Source: Prevotella sp. oral taxon 376
Lineage (GTDB): Bacteria; Bacteroidota; Bacteroidia; Bacteroidales; Bacteroidaceae
Direction: 5' to 3'
Length of the DNA: 64,000 nucleotides
NCBI RefSeq assembly: GCF_003043945.1
Contig: NZ_PYXG01000001.1
Coordinates: 1,776,001-1,840,000, forward strand
The translations under genes and the position numbers were made by a program. The notes under the pieces were generated by a model. The model saw only the letters and a list, made by a program, of their open reading frames with translations, searched no databases and was not told the DNA's origin. Positions 63,247 to 64,000 of this stretch are shown piece by piece; position 1 is the first letter of the stretch, and every line of letters begins with the position of its first letter.

Positions 63247-64000
63247 CGAAAGTATTTAAGGGCGCATGGTGGATGCCTTGGCTCACTCAGGCGATGAAGG
63301 ACGCGATAAGCTGCGATAAGCTCCGGGTAGGCGCAAATGGCCATTGATCCGGAGGTTTCCGAATGGGACAACCCGTCTGTCTGCAGGACAGTCACCCGGT
63401 GCGTTTATGCTCCGGGAGCTAACGCGGGGAACTGAAACATCTTAGTACCCGCAGGAGAAGAAAATAACGATGATTCCCCCAGTAGCGGCGAGCGACCGGG
63501 GATGAGCCCAAACCGTAGGGGTCTTTTTGGCCCTTTCGGGGTTGTAGGACCGCGCCGTTGTACCTTGATTGTGAGGAGAAGGCCCTGGAAAGGGCGGCCT
63601 TAGCGGGTGATAGCCCCTTATCCGAAGCATGACGGGACATAGCGGTATCCTGAGTAACGCGGGACACGAGTAATCCTGCGCGAATCCGCCGGGCCCATCC
63701 GGCAAGGCTAAATACTCGAGTGAGACCGATAGCGTATAAGTACCGTGAGGGAAAGGTGAAAAGCACTTCTAGCAGAAGAGTGAAATAGTTCCTGAAACCA
63801 TGCGCCTACAAGCGGTCGGAGCACGTTATTCGTGTGACGGCGTGCCTTTTGCATAATGAACCTACGAGTTTCCGTTTCCGGCGAGGTTAAGCCCCATTGA
63901 GTGGCGTATCCGCAGTGAAAGCGAGCCTTAATAGGGCGTTTTAGTCGGTAGCGGCAGACGCGAAACCAAGTGATCTACGCATGTCCAGGGTGAAGTTCCG
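63247..64000 (+). rRNA. rrl: 23S ribosomal RNA (3' end outside window)
   Basis: The first 750 or so bases of large-subunit rRNA. The start is estimated from GGTGGATGCCTTGGC at 63268. Typical 5'-domain segments follow (CAGTAGCGGCGAGCGA-type, AAAGGTGAAAAGCAC). It runs off the window end. Confidence 0.95.

Overview
The window is bacterial chromosome from a member of the Bacteroidales, most likely Prevotellaceae. This rests on Prevotella-like 16S rRNA signatures, Bacteroidetes promoters of the TAnnTTTG type in front of many genes, and typical protein families: RprXY, the EF-G2-type EF-G paralogue, a fused FeoAB, SDR-type fructuronate reductase next to uxuA, the HU-HIG family, DUF4105, and surface proteins ending in short sorting tails. 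Most genes are ordinary core or carbohydrate functions.

Layout. 1-1828 is the end of an EF-G paralogue. 1994-3727 is a GH20 hexosaminidase, divergent from the rprX-rprY two-component pair (3955-6251). 6404-7922 is a broken surface-protein gene. 7981-9488 holds a small membrane protein divergent from rpsF-rpsR-rplI. 9618-15961 is fabD, a GH13 amylase, an AlaX-like editing protein and a GH106-like glycosidase. 16408-18126 is a surface protein. 18242-20332 (-) is HU, a 29-residue basic protein and RNase G. 20829-24842 is a divergent hexuronate locus (uxuA + SDR reductase; kdgK + kdgA). 24993-29087 (-) is feoAB - serine dehydratase - FeoB-associated Cys-rich protein, then tRNA-Cys. 29197-33407 (-) is secA with an orphan ABC ATPase. 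33618-36234 (-) is a degenerate phosphatase-like protein with DUF4105. 36322-41818 is an envelope operon: OM barrel, lptC-like, CorC/HlyC-like, ppiD-like. 42131-45945 is an acidic-tailed protein divergent from rarA - 2-hydroxyacid dehydrogenase - TRIC channel. 46022-48746 (-) is pyrB-pyrI-glyA. 48859-51171 is PBP1A. 51192-51617 (-) is an HU-HIG protein. 52115-60463 is an accessory region of lipoproteins, a TonB-dependent-type barrel with a small secreted-peptide ORF, MauE plus an anchored protein, an SGNH hydrolase and a TPR protein. 61253-64000 is an rRNA operon (16S, tRNA-Ile, tRNA-Ala, start of 23S).

The two most unusual signals are these. First, at least six intergenic loci carry short arrays with a strict or near-strict 22-bp period. 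They fall into three unrelated sequence families. One family recurs at 41912, 51701 and 60715, and another at 16008 and 24873. Second, at 53364-58199 a short Sec-type peptide ORF, broken by a run of nine A, overlaps the start of an outer-membrane barrel gene. It sits opposite an AT-rich MauE/anchored-protein pair, and a 66-bp remnant of a second barrel gene lies on the far side. This looks like a rearranged or acquired peptide-plus-receptor cassette.

Several genes show decay or unusual decoding: a frameshift at 6956, an in-frame amber codon at 53133 followed by coding-like sequence, and a missing canonical start before 16408. Functions are inferred by reading the proteins; no database search was run.
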